Part shown: in pieces, positions 1 through 12,000 of the stretch | Layout: each line of letters starts with the position of its first letter | Position numbering within the stretch: the first letter of the stretch is position 1 | Source: Tolypeutes matacus | Taxonomy: Eukaryota; Chordata; Mammalia; Cingulata; Chlamyphoridae | Assembly (NCBI GenBank): GCA_026826555.1 | Contig: JAKSZT010054457.1 | Span: forward strand, 7,142,535-7,206,534 | DNA: 64,000 nt | Direction of reading: 5' to 3' | Program-made: the position numbers and the translations under genes | The notes under the pieces: generated by a model | Seen by the model: only the letters and a program-made list of their open reading frames with translations | Told to the model about the DNA's origin: nothing | The model's database searches: none

Positions 1-219
1 TCCCTCTTTCCATTTTTCAGACATTCAATTATTTTTCCTTCCCTGGTCTCTGTTTATGAATTTATATTTGCAAGTTTTCTTTGTAAATATTTTTCAGACA
101 AATATTACATAAATAGAACCCTTCTGAAAAAGTCAATAAAGTATAGCTAAAAACTCTCAATTTTGAATTATAATTCCTTGAAGACACATGGCCATTTACA
201 GTAAAAATTAGCATTTACA

Positions 220-335
220 TAGGTTCTTTCCTTTCATCTCCTTTGATACTCACCAGAAAGTTGGAAATTAGTATTCACTGTCCCCATTTTTCAGATAAGA
301 AAAGAGATTCAAAGAAGGTAAATAAGTCAGAAAGA
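220..335 (-). repeat. Possible MIR SINE remnant
   Basis: The stretch near 280-325 resembles the part of MIR that reads, in reverse orientation, as a 'cccattt..cagataag' core followed by a degenerate 'gaggttaa'-type segment. Only this short core is recognisable and the flanks have decayed. MIR is an ancient tRNA-derived SINE shared by mammals. The call rests on pattern similarity alone. Confidence 0.4.
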
Positions 336-2492
336 AGAAGTTGAGAATACAATAAAAGAGGAAAATTGATGGATAGGTGAAGAACTAAATTCATAAGAGG
401 AGGGATCTGCCATCCTCTGAGCCTAGAGGGAAAAGGAAAGGATGGAGGCCAATTAAATTGTTTGAGGTAATTCATATTAATGTCCTCTAAGGGGCCAATT
501 ATTGGATGAGAATGAAGAAGAATGGGACTGAGAGAGAGGAGATCGGGAAGGGTGGTGAAAATATGGAATGGCCACTGTTGGAAATCAGAGAGAGAGATGA
601 CAAGTAAACTACCAATAAAAGCATTTAGATCTATATATTTTTAATATAGGACTAGATCTATATATTTTAAATGCAATAAAAGCTTCTGCCACCAGGATGT
701 CTTCATTAGTGAGACAGGTCAGAAGTGTCCAGTGAGAAAAAGTAGAGTAAATAAAAAAGCTTAGACATTTTTAGAGTAACCAGTGGCATGATGCATCAAA
801 TATTTTAATGTATTCTACCAAGTTTCTTATTTGTATGCTTAAATCATTTTTCATTTTTCATTATGAAATATTTCAATCATATAGAAAAAACTATAGTACT
901 TAAAACCAGTGAAGTCACTACCCAGCTTTGTCAAATCTTTACATTTTACCATATTTGCTTTAGAGCTTTTTAAATAATTAGACTTTTCAGATACAGTAGA
1001 AGCCCACATATACTGCTTCTCAATGCCATTCCCCTTCTTCCCTTCCCAGACATAACTTATCCTGAATTTGGGCCTTATCATTCTCATGGATAGTTTTACA
1101 ATTTTACTATATATGGATATCAGCTTTTCTTTGAAATCACATGAAGATTATATATTTACATAGTAAGCAGCTATAACAGCAGTCAGGATTCCTAAAGTCC
1201 TTTTACTAACAAAACTTAAAATTTTAAATAACTAAATAAATCAGAGTAAATTTAAGTTAAAAAAAAATAAAGGAAACTGAGCACAATTTTATAGATGTGG
1301 ATAGACATATTTACTTCCAATTCCATTTTCTATTCTGATCTATCAAAAGAGCACAGATGTATAGAAAGTTCTCTTTCTCTTTTACATGTTCCTAGTTACC
1401 ATGCCTTAGAAACAATTGCCCTGAAGTATTATAATTTTAGGTCATGTTCAAGAGTCCTCAGCAAAAACAAAAAGGGAGAGATATGACCAATAATAGCTTA
1501 TACAATAAAGTAAAAGCATCTACAATCTTTTGAGTGGAAAATTTTGCTTTAAGCTCTATTGAGTATAAATATTCTGTACATTTTGATAACATAAGAGAAT
1601 CTAATGTTCTATAATCTGTACATAAAGCACATAAATACATGACATAATAGGACATAAGAACTATTGTACATTTCCATAACTAATGTAGTTCTTTAATGTA
1701 ATTTGGATACTTTTAATTACTTGATCAATGTCTATATTTTCCCATTAAACTATAAGATTAATGAAAATAGTGAACTTTTTCCTTGGTAACCTAATATTTA
1801 GCCTGGAGGCATTAATATAATAGACAGAATCTCAATAAAAAAATTGTTAAACAAATGAGTTAAAAAATATATCCAAGTGTAATTCCTATGTGTGAGAGCC
1901 TGGAACATACTAAAAAAAGTGAAAAAATGAGTCATTTATTTTTTTTCTCAGCTACCACAAGCAGGAGGATGTTTAATAATAGGAAACTAAAATCTCTTTT
2001 ATTAGTTTTCTTTAAAATTCTAAGATAAACAGTTTCTTTAAGAATTTTCCAAGAAATGTATGAATCTGCCATTTTCAAAGAAGATTTTAGAGTGCAGTTT
2101 AGACAGTCCCAGGATACACCTTTTATTATAATGTGCTGCAATGGGATTAATTTGTTTGGGATTTTACCCTCTTAAACTAGTACCAACAAACATTAAAAAA
2201 GTATTGAATTAACCATGATTTATATGATCCAGGTATGTCCTAAGCTGCATTAGAAAGCAGAGACTCAAGAAATACTTTCCCTTAATAAATTTCCTTGTTG
2301 CAAGCAAAATGCAATTCGAGCTCTTTTCAGAAACCCTAAAGCTGCATCAATATTTGGTGCTTAAAAATACATTTTTTTGTTGCTTGTAATGGCAGTGATG
2401 TTTCTTCCAGTGAAAAACATTTTTCAAATATAATAGCTCTCCCTCCATTCCTTCAACCTCTCTTAGCACCTCAGTTTATTCACAACTACAAT
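331..2492. other. AT-rich DNA with no recognisable gene
   Basis: No coding region with a domain, splice-like organisation or RNA gene is visible. Open frames reach only 60-80 codons, are not supported by any motif and are what AT-rich DNA gives by chance. Around 845-1130 the text resembles the 3' part of an old mammalian LINE (a 'tttcattatgaaatatttcaa' type opening and a 'cacccagctt'-like segment), too diverged to name. Confidence 0.5.
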
Positions 2493-2503
2493 TGCAGTTT
2501 CTT

Positions 2504-2620
2504 TTTTCTTTTTTCTTTTTTTTTTTTTTTTTCTTTTTACTGGGAGGTCCCAGGGATCGAATCCGGGTCCCTTCCTATGGGAGACAGACACCCAACCATT
2601 TGAGCCACATCCGTCCGCCC
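2504..2620 (-). repeat. tRNA-derived SINE (DAS-like), minus strand
   Basis: A T-rich tract (the SINE poly(A) tail on the minus strand) is followed by a body that on the minus strand carries a tRNA-like B box; on the plus strand this is the 'gggatcgaatccgggt' text near 2553-2570. The unit is bounded by an 11-bp target-site duplication, tgcagtttctt at 2493-2503 and 2621-2631. This is the hallmark of L1-mobilised insertion. The body matches the DAS-type SINEs I associate with xenarthrans. It is not a functional tRNA gene. Confidence 0.85.
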
Positions 2621-2631
2621 TGCAGTTTCTT

Positions 2632-3365
2632 ATTATCTGACTAAAACAGTAACATCAGGATACAACATCACTATTAAATCACTCTTTCTTGTCCGTGAAG
2701 GCCAGTGGTATTTTCTCAGTATTGTTGTTCTGCCAAAAACAGTTTGATCGTACCATCAAGCATTTGTAACAGAAAATGCCCTTTTGCAAAGCCAAATCCA
2801 AATCTAAAAGGCCTGCTCCTGTCTCCCTAATCTGCTCACTTCTCCTAGGTTTGGCATTCTCATACTGCCTTTTACAAAGTAACCACCTTTAAAAATAAAC
2901 AATAAAAGATGCATTATTTCAGATTTAAATACAAATTAGAAAGAAAAAATATCTCTTACAGCATTTGATACTTAACTATCATATATCTAGGCACTCTTAT
3001 TTCATTGTGAAGACTTTGAAATAATTATCAGAGCATTAGTACAATTTAATTTCTTCTCTTCCCTCTTCTCTGTCCCCATAATTTGCAATTTCCAACTTTT
3101 CTACTCTTTACTACCAAAATTTCCTTTCCATTTGTACACACTCTCCATTAATACCACCAATAACTTAGTGGTCCCAATTCTTTTGAACATGAGGTACTTT
3201 TTAAATGCTAATAAAATTGTTTACCTCCTCCTACAATGAGCAACTTATGTTTTTAGTTACAAATGTAAGAGAAAATCTATATTGACAAAAATTACTAATT
3301 TATTATTATATTTAGATTATTTTATACTTTATTAACTGTAACAATATCTAACTACATTCCCAAAT
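2632..3365. other. No gene seen
   Basis: This is ordinary AT-rich sequence without a supported coding region, RNA gene or repeat that I can name. Confidence 0.5.
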
Positions 3366-3406
3366 TGTGTGTGTATGTGTGTGTATGTGTGTATGTATGT
3401 GCATAT
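3366..3406. repeat. TG/TATG microsatellite
   Basis: An imperfect TG-rich run with interspersed TATG units. It gives rise to a spurious Met-Cys-Val-Tyr frame on the plus strand, which is not a gene. Confidence 0.9.
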
Positions 3407-4485
3407 AGTAGTTTTTTCTTCCCAGCACCATTCCCTTATTTGGGAAGAAAGGCTACCATCTTTTATTCTAGTTATGCTTCTTTTGCAACTTAATCATTGC
3501 CTTTGGGTATTGGGGCAATCACATGGCACATGTTTGCAAAAATTCCTTACATCAGGGATTGGTCCAGGGGGTTAGCATATAAACCAAGCTGAGGTCATCG
3601 GAGCTCCACCAACAGAGTTTAATACCTAGTGGTGCTTCATAAAATTATGAGGATGTGAGCCTAAATGCTGGCGCCATCTCCTTCCCAACACTGTGAAAGT
3701 TGGAATGAAACCTAAACAAAGAAAACATCTGGGGGAAACAATGGGAAATGAGAAAATATCTTGTTTTTTCCTAAAGCTGGTTTAGGTTGAGTTTCTGTTC
3801 CTTGAAACTTCCCACACTAGAGAAAATATTGAGAAAGCAGGTTCTGATAAAATCCACTGAAATTTAAAAAATCAAATTCATTGTTAATTACAAAAGTAAA
3901 ACATATACATGAATAAAAATTCAAATACGACATAACAATACAAAATTAAATGTTCTTCCAGCCCAAATTCAGAGCCCAAATTTCAACTAGGCAGGAGGAA
4001 AGAAAGATGTGTTTCTAAAAAAAAAAAATGTTACCATACACAAAATTAAAAGGCAAATAAAATGGTACCTTTTAAAAATATGTTTAAATCATAAAGTACA
4101 CAATACATTTATTTGAATGCTTGGTTTCATATTGAAAATATGGATCTACCCACTATTTTTTTACAAGCTATAGAACATTACATTGCAAGGATATGTCATT
4201 TTATCACTCCTCTATAAATAATTGGAAAAATAAATAGTATTTTTAAAGAACTTAATTTCACAGAAGAAGAAAGTTAATTTTCTCCATATTGTTTGGATGT
4301 TAAAAAATAAAGATATTTTGATTTTTTTGTCTCATATGATTCTCATTTGAATGATGGAGTTGATTGTATTTTATCTATGAAGAAAAACATCCTTAAGAAG
4401 CTTTAACTTCACCTGGAACTCAGAAATAAATAGTTTGAAGAAAATGCCTTCTTTTGTGTACCTTTATACAATATCTGCTGATAGA
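3407..4485. other. Unassigned DNA with probable old repeat traces
   Basis: No gene is visible. The part around 3550-3700 reads like a diverged mammalian interspersed repeat ('gggattggtccaggggg' followed by a 'gatgtgagcct..gctgg..gccatct' pattern). The part around 3860-4230 resembles the 3' region of an old L1M-type LINE. Both are too eroded for a family name. Confidence 0.4.
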
Positions 4486-5499
4486 GAAACTTTTGAGAAG
4501 ATAGCATCAGAGTAGCAGACAAGGTTCAACATTCCTACAGAAACAACAGAGAAAGGGAAAATGCTGCTCAAGGGACCTCTTTTGGGGGTCAGCAGACTAG
4601 GAGTAGGGTTGCACAACTTCCAGAAGAGCAAGGGACGGAGAGATGAAGAATCCGAAATTACAACCAGGAGTTAGTAAACTGCCAACGTGGCCAGGACAGG
4701 CTCCCATACAACCCTTAAGGCATGCGGCCTGGATAAAACCTGAGACCCACTGCGGCTGACTGAGAGGGAAACAGACATCTTTCTCCCTGGGAAGAGGTAG
4801 GGTGCAGCAGAGGGTAAATAGTATTTTCTCTTCAGTGAATTTGACCAGCAAAGCGTGCTTTGAATCTCAGTTCTAGCCAGACCAGAAACACAGGCAAGCA
4901 GAGGTTGAAAGAGATAGCTCCGTAGAAAAGTTCACCAACAAGCAACATCTGCTGGCTGGCCAGGAAACTGCAAGGAGAAAAACTGCTTTTAGGTCGCTTA
5001 GCCAAAACTCCTAGGAGAAAATCTGTGCCCCATTGGTGAGTACCTGGCCCCATTTTGATAACTTAAACTGGGCAATTTTAAAGACTCATAATAAGTTGAA
5101 CCAAAAATCAAAGAGAGCCATTGGTGTGTGTGGGGGGGCACTAGGCAAGAGAGAAAAATTGAACAACACAGTATTATCACCAATATATTTAGTACCAAAA
5201 TATCAGCAAAAAATTACAAACCATATTAAGAAACAGGAAGAGATGGCCCAGTCAAAGGAACAAACCAAATCCTGATGAGATACAGGTTTCAAGACAATGA
5301 ATCAATGATAATTATACAAATTTCCTAAATAAATTTTAAAAATTGAGGAAAATATGACTAAAGACATAAAGGATATGAGGAAGACATTGGATAATAATAA
5401 GGAATAATCGGAAAGCCTACAAAGAAAAGTAACAGAGCTTATAAGAATGAAAGACACAATGAATGGTATTAAAAAGGGAATCCGAGTGGGTTCCGTATA

Positions 5500-5695
5500 A
5501 TATTTTAGGTAATCTAAGCACCTCTTAAAATATATGTATATATATATATAAAAAATAACATTTTTGTAAGCAAATACACATATATGCATATATATTTATA
5601 TATCATTTTACAAATGTTTGTATGTATTGTGAGAATTTTGATTTTTACCCATAATAAAAAATAAATAAATAAATAAATAAAAAATACGTTAGAGG
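5500..5695. repeat. AT-rich simple-repeat insertion in L1-A ORF1 region
   Basis: TA-rich sequence with (TA)n, (CATATA)n and a terminal (AAAT)n run at about 5655-5685 interrupts the ORF1 relic of the surrounding L1. The (AAAT)n end could be the poly(A) tail of a small retroposed fragment, but I could not identify a clear target-site duplication. Confidence 0.6.
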
Positions 5696-7923
5696 CATAT
5701 AACAGCAAATCTGAATTGATAAAAGACAGAATTAATGATATTGAGGACAAAACAAAGAAGAACAGAAAGAAAATAGAATTTAAAAAATGGAACAAAGTCT
5801 CAGGGAATTTAATGTCAATGCAAAATGCACAAACATGCTTTATCAATGTCCCAGAAGGGGAAGTGAATGGAAAAGGAACAGAAAGGATATTTGAGGATAT
5901 GATGACCAAAACTTCCTAACCCTTATGAAAGGCATAAATATCAATAGCCAAGAAGCATTACGCACCCCAAACAGAATAAATCCGAATACAACTACTATGA
6001 GATGCCTACTATTTCAAATGAGAAATATCAGAGACAAAGAGAGGATTCTGAAGGCAGCAAGAGAAAAGCAATGAATCACATACAAGGAAGCCTCAATAAG
6101 ATTAAGTACCAACCTCTGATCAGAAAGCATGGAAGTGAGAAGAAAGTGGTATGAAAAAGTACTGAAAGAGAAAATTGCCAGCCAAGAATTCTGTATCTGG
6201 CAAAATTGTCCTTTGAAAATGAGGGTGAGTTTAATGTCTTCACAGAAAAACAAATACTGAGAGTGTATGTTACCAAAGACCAGAATTACAAGAGATGCTA
6301 AAAAGAGTGCTGCAGTCTGAAAGGAAAATACAAGGGTGAGAGACTTGGAGAAAAGTGTAGAAAACAAGATTATTAGAAAGGGTAAATTACAGGGTAAAAA
6401 GACAGATAATAGCAATATATGACAATGGAAAGCCAAGGGACAAAATGAACTAAGTCATGCCTTTACAGTAATAACATTAAATGTTAATGACTTGAACTCC
6501 CCAATCAAAAGACTTACACTGAGAGAATGGATAAAAAAGTATGAGCCATGTATATGCTGTTGACAGGAGTCTTGCCTCAGATGTAAGGAAAAAAACCAGG
6601 TTGAACATGAGAGGTTGGCAAAAGATATTCCATGTAAATAGTAATGAAAGAAGAGCTGGAGTAGTGACATTAATATCAGACAAAATAGATTTTAAATGCA
6701 AAACTGTTAAAAAGGATGAAGAAGGTCATTATATATTAATAAAAGGGGCAATTCAGCAAGAAGAAATGAATATAATAAATATTTATGCATCTAACCTAAG
6801 TGCCAAAACACTCATGAGGCACACATTGACAAAACTGAAGGGAGAAATGGATATCTCTACAATAATAGTTGTAGCCTTCAATACACCACTATCAGCATTG
6901 GAAAGAACATCTGGACAGAGGAAAATAAAGAAAAAGAGAGCTTGAATAATATGATAAATGAACTAGATCAAAGAGATATTTATAGAGCATTATACCTAGA
7001 ACAGTGCTCATGGATCCTTCTCCAGGATAGACTATACATGGCTCCCAAGAAAGGGATTTTATAAGACTGAAATTATACAAAACACTTTCTCTGATCACAA
7101 TAGAATGAAGATGGAAGTCAGTAACAAAAGGAAAAAGGGAAAATTCATAAATATATGGAGATTAAGCAAGACACTCTTTTAAAACTCATTGGATCAAAGA
7201 AGACATTGCAAGAGAATTCAGTAAATGTCTTGAGACATCTAAAAACAAGATCACACCGTATTCAAACTTATGGGATACTGCAAAGGCGGTGTTGAGGAGG
7301 AAATTTATAGCCCTCAATGCTTACATGAAAAAAGAAGAAAGAGTGAAACTTAACCTAGCTGCACACCTGGAAGAACTAGAAAAAAAAAGCAAACTAATCC
7401 CAAACCAAGCCAAAGGAAAGAAATAATAAAGATAAGAGTAGAAATAACTGAAATTGAAACAAAAAAATAATATAATGAACAGAAACAGAAACAAAAGTTG
7501 GTTCTTTGAGATAAACAAAGTTGACAAACACTTATCTAGACTGACAAAGAAAAAAAGAGAGAAGACTTAAATAAATGAGAGGGATGACATTATCACTGAC
7601 ACACAGAAATAAGAGAGATCATAAGAGAATATTATGAACAACTGTACACCAAAAAATAGACAATGTAGACAAAATGGAGAAATTCCTAAAAGACACAAGC
7701 AAACTACACTGACCCTAGAAGAAATAGAAGACCTCAACAAACCAATCACAAGTGAAGAGATTGAACAGTCTTTACCACAGATGAAAAGCCCAGGACCAGA
7801 AGGCCTCACAAGTGAATTCTACCAATAATTCAAAGATGATATAATACAAACTTGCTCAAGCGCTCCCAAAAAGTTGGGCAGTTAAGGATGCTACCAACCT
7901 CATTTTATGAAGCCAACATCACC

Positions 7924-8012
7924 CTAGTACCAAAATTAGACAAAAATACTATGAAAATACTAAATTGGTACTAGTACCAAAATTAGACAAAAATACTATG
8001 AAAAAAGAATAT
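7924..8012 (+). repeat. 47-bp tandem duplication inside L1-A ORF2
   Basis: The segment beginning ctagtaccaaaattagac at 7924 recurs at 7971, a spacing of 47 bases, followed by the same 'aaaaatactatgaaaa' text. It is a local duplication of ORF2 sequence and adds a frame break. Confidence 0.85.
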
Positions 8013-8086
8013 TACAGACCAATATCTCTAATGAATATAGACACAAATATTTGAAAACCAAATCTAAACACATTAAAAGAATTATA

Positions 8087-8177
8087 TAGGGGAAAATGTG
8101 AGAGGGAAGGTGGTGGTGTATATTTTCAATGTAACTTCTCTGTAATCCAAAACTTTTTTAAAATAAAGGGAAAAAAG
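8087..8177 (+). mobile_element. Short retroposed fragment nested in L1-A
   Basis: A roughly 90-bp segment ending in an A-rich tail with an AATAAA signal (near 8162-8167) is flanked by a 9-bp duplication, agaattata at 8078-8086 and 8178-8186. The surrounding L1 reads on normally across the duplication. It is the extreme 3' end of some polyadenylated transcript inserted by L1 machinery. The source is not recognised and may be a LINE or SINE 3' end. Confidence 0.75.
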
Positions 8178-11100
8178 AGAATTATAAACCACAATCAAGT
8201 GGATTTTATCCCGAGTAAGGAAGGATTTTCAACATAAGAAAATCATTTAGTATAATAAACTACATTAATAAATGGAAGAAGACAAATCACATGATTCTCT
8301 CCACTGATGCAGAAAAGGCATTTGACAAAATACAGCATCCTTTCTTGATTAAAAAAAAAAAAAAACACTCCAAAAGAGAGGTGTAGAAGTAGGCTTTCTC
8401 AACATTGTAAAGTGCATATATGAAATACCTACAGCTAGCATTGTACTCAAAGGTAGGAAAGAATGAAAGCTTTTCCGCTGAGATAAGAAACAAGACAAGG
8501 AAGCTGTCACCATTGTTATCCAATATTTTGCTAGAAGTTCTAGCTAAAGCAATTAGGCTAGATAAAGAAATAAAAGTACCCGATTAAGAAAGGAAGACGT
8601 AAAACTTTCACTATTAGCTGATATGATCCTGTATCTAGAAAATCTTTAGAAATCCACAACAAATCTACTAAAATATATGAGTTCAGAAAAGTGGTGGGAT
8701 ACAAGATTAATACGGAAAAATCAATAGTGTTTATATACACTACTGATGTGCAATCTGAGGAGGAAATCAGAAAAAAAAAAAAATTCCATGTATAATAGCA
8801 ACTAAAACAATCAAATAGTTAGGAATAAACTTAACCAAGGACATAAAGGACCTGTAATCAGAAAACTACAAAACATTGCTAAAAGAAACTGAAGAAGACT
8901 TAAATAAATGGAAGGACATTCCGTGTTCATGGATTGGAAGACTAAATATCATTAAGATGTCAATTCTACCCAAACTGATTTACAGATTCAACACAATCCC
9001 AATAAAAATCCCAAAAAGCTTTTTTGCAGAAATGAAAAAGACAATAATCAAATTTATTTGCAAGGTTAATAGGCCCTGAATAGCCAAAAATGTCTTAAAA
9101 AAAAAAAGAAGAATGAAGTTGAAGGACTGTCACTTTCTGACTTTAAAGCATATTACTTAGCTTCAGTGGTTAAAAAAAAAAAAAAAAAAAACACCATGGT
9201 ACTGGCACAAAGACAGGGAAATTAACTAATAAAACCAAACTGAGAACTCAGAAATCGACCCTCACATCTACAGCGAAGTGGTTTTTGACAAGGCCATTAA
9301 GCCCACCCAGCTGGGCCAGAACAGACTATTCAACAAATGGAGCTGAGAGAACTGGATAGCCATATTCAAAGAAAATAAAGAAGATACCTATCACACACCT
9401 TATTCAAAAATTAACTCAGAGTGTATCAAGGACCTAAATATAAAGGCAGCAACCATAAAACTCCTAGAAGAAAATGTAGGAAAACATCTTCAAGATCTTA
9501 GGGTAGGTGGTAGTTTCTTAATTCTTACCCCCAAAGCATGAGCAACAAAAGAAAAAATAGATAAATGGGACCTCCTCAAAATTAAATACTTTTTTCCCTC
9601 AAAAGAGTTTGTTAAAAAAGTGAAAAGGAAGCCTACTCAATGGAAGAAAATATTTGAAAACCACATATCTGATAAGGGTTTGATATCCATGTTATATAAA
9701 GAGATCATGCAACCCAATGATAAAAAAATAAGTAACACAATTTAAAAATGGGCAAAAGACTTGTATACACATTCTCCAAAGAGGAAATACAAATGGCCAA
9801 AAAAGCACATGAAAAAATGGTCAACATCACTAACTATTAGGGTAGTACTGATCAAAACAACAATGAGATACCATTTCACACCTTATAGAAGCCCATTATT
9901 TAAAAAACAGAAAACTACAAGTGCTGGAAAGGATGTGGAGACACAGGAACACTACTTCACTGTTGCTGGGAATGTAGAATGGTGCAGCCTCTGTGGAAGA
10001 CAGTTTGGTAGTACCTCAAGAAGCTGAATATAGAACTGCTGTATGATCCAGCAATACCATTACTAGGGATATATTCAGAAGAACTGAAAGCAAGGATGTG
10101 AACTGACATTTGCACACTGATGGTCATAGCAGCATTATTCACAATTGCTAAAATATGGAACCAGCCCAAGTGTCCATTAACCCATGAATGTATAAACAAA
10201 ATGTGGTATATACACACAATGGAATACTATTCATCTGTAAGAAGAAATGAAAACGTGATGCATTTGACAACATGGATGAACCTGGAGGATATTATGTTGA
10301 ATGCAATAGGCCAGACACAAAGGGACAAATTTTGTATAGTTTCACTAATATGAACTAAATTTTATTAGTAAACTCACAAAGGTAAATTCTGGCATATAGT
10401 TTACTAGGAAATAGAAGGTGGGTTGAGAATGGGAGATGATGCTTAATATATGTAGCATTATTAATAAGGTTAACTACATAATTGTGGAAATGAATAGAGT
10501 TGAGAGTAGCACATTAGACTGAGTATAACTAACACTGCTGATTTATATATGTGATTGTACCTGAAAGAGGTAGTATGTGGAAGTAAATATCAATTAAAAG
10601 GAAACTAGAGAATAAATTAAGGTATGCATAACAGTGACATCAGTGGTGGAAGAAGATTGTGGTTAATAGTATAGATATAAGAAAATTCTTTTACAAAGTC
10701 CTAAAAATATGGTGATACATGAAAAATTGCAACTAATGTAACTTATGGATGATCGTTAACAGTAATATTGTAATATTTTGCAACAATCGCAAAATGATAT
10801 TTTTTTCAATACTAAGGGACATAGGAGGTATGAGGGGATAAGGGATCTTTCCCTTTGGAGTAATGAAAATGTTCTAAAATGTACTCTGTGATTAAAATGA
10901 AACCCACTAAGTATTCCCTTTGAATGGATTGTACAAAGAATGTGACTGTATAACTCAAGGAATCCAGTGGTGGATGACGGACTGTAGTTAACAGGACAAA
11001 TATGAGAATGCTTTCTCCTGAACGATAACAAATATATAATACGAGTATAGGATGTTAATAACTGTGTGGGTTCAGAAAAAAATACACTAAATGTAAGATA

Positions 11101-11329
11101 TGGGCTATAGTTAGTAGTAATATTTTGACAATGCTCTTGTATAGTTTGTAACAAAAGTTTCACAACAATGCAAGGTGTTGGTGGTGGGGAAATATATGGG
11201 AGCCCTTTATGATGTATGTTTGTTTTATAAATTCACAAATTTTACTATATATTTAATGGTTATGTATGTTCATGTACGAATGATATATTTCAATTAAAAT
11301 TTTTAATTTTTTAAAATTTATTGAGGTTT

Positions 11330-12000
11330 ATTAGTCATACATAAACATACATAAATAATAAGAGTATAGTAATAGTGTGAACTTACAAAACAAAAATATA
11401 TAACATCATACAGAGCTCTCATACCTCACCCTACCACTAATACCTTGCACTGTTGTGAAACATTTGTAAATAATGATTAAAGATCATCCTCAAAATATTA
11501 CTACTAACCAAAGTATTTTTATTTTTCCCCCAACCCACCCTATTATTATTTTTTAAATGATTTTATGCAGGAATATACATAAACTATAAGTGTATAGTAA
11601 AAGTTGTGAACTTAGAAAGCAAACATGAGTAACATCACACAGGGGTCCCATACATCAATCTCCCACCAACACCTTGCATTGTTTTGAGACATTTGTTATA
11701 AATTATGAAAGAATATTGTCAAAACCTTACTACTGATTATAGTTGTTATCTTATTTTTGATGTATTTTTCCTCTAACCCACCATATTATTATTTTTTAAG
11801 TATATTTTTATGACAGAAGTTATACACTTAAAAAATAATCATGCACATGTGCAGAATTCCCATTAAATACCTCTCTATCAACACACCACACTGTGGTGGA
11901 ACATTTGTTACAGATTATGAGATATCATGAGATTGTTAGCAGGTCTATAGCATATATTTGGCACACTTTTTCCATACTCCCCCATTATGAACACGGTACG
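11330..12000 (-). repeat. Tandem units in L1 3' UTR
   Basis: Three diverged units can be aligned by recurring anchors. An 'acatttg' segment starts at 11460, 11689 and 11901, giving periods of 229 and 212 bases. A 'ccttgca' segment occurs just before the first two. A 'ttattattttttaa' spacer occurs near 11541 and 11784. The same segment is present in inverse orientation in the 3' UTR of L1-A near 11140-11190. This appears to be the repeated 3' UTR of a lineage-specific L1 family. Confidence 0.75.

Larger units (their letters stand above)
4490..11298 (+). mobile_element. Near full-length L1 retrotransposon, ORFs broken (L1-A)
   Basis: An autonomous-type LINE-1, now inactive. Order: 5' UTR about 4490-5220; ORF1 relic about 5220-6430, including a VPEGE-type segment near 5850; ORF2 relic about 6460-10360; 3' UTR 10360-11298. 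ORF2 landmarks are the endonuclease start near 6470-6530, the reverse-transcriptase [14 protein letters not shown] motif near 8305-8335, and the C-terminal segment ending in a WMNLEDIML-type motif near 10275-10300. The catalytic FADD region near 8610-8625 is damaged by a small deletion. Stops and frameshifts are frequent, so no L1 protein can be made. Smaller nested events lie inside it: an AT-rich insertion at 5500-5690, a 47-bp tandem duplication near 7924-8005 and a short retroposed fragment at 8087-8177. Confidence 0.9.

Noticed and set aside
5514..6436. Hydrophobic minus-strand frames that look like membrane proteins
   Set aside because: They are antisense translations of A-rich L1 sense sequence, which gives Phe/Leu/Ile-rich text automatically.
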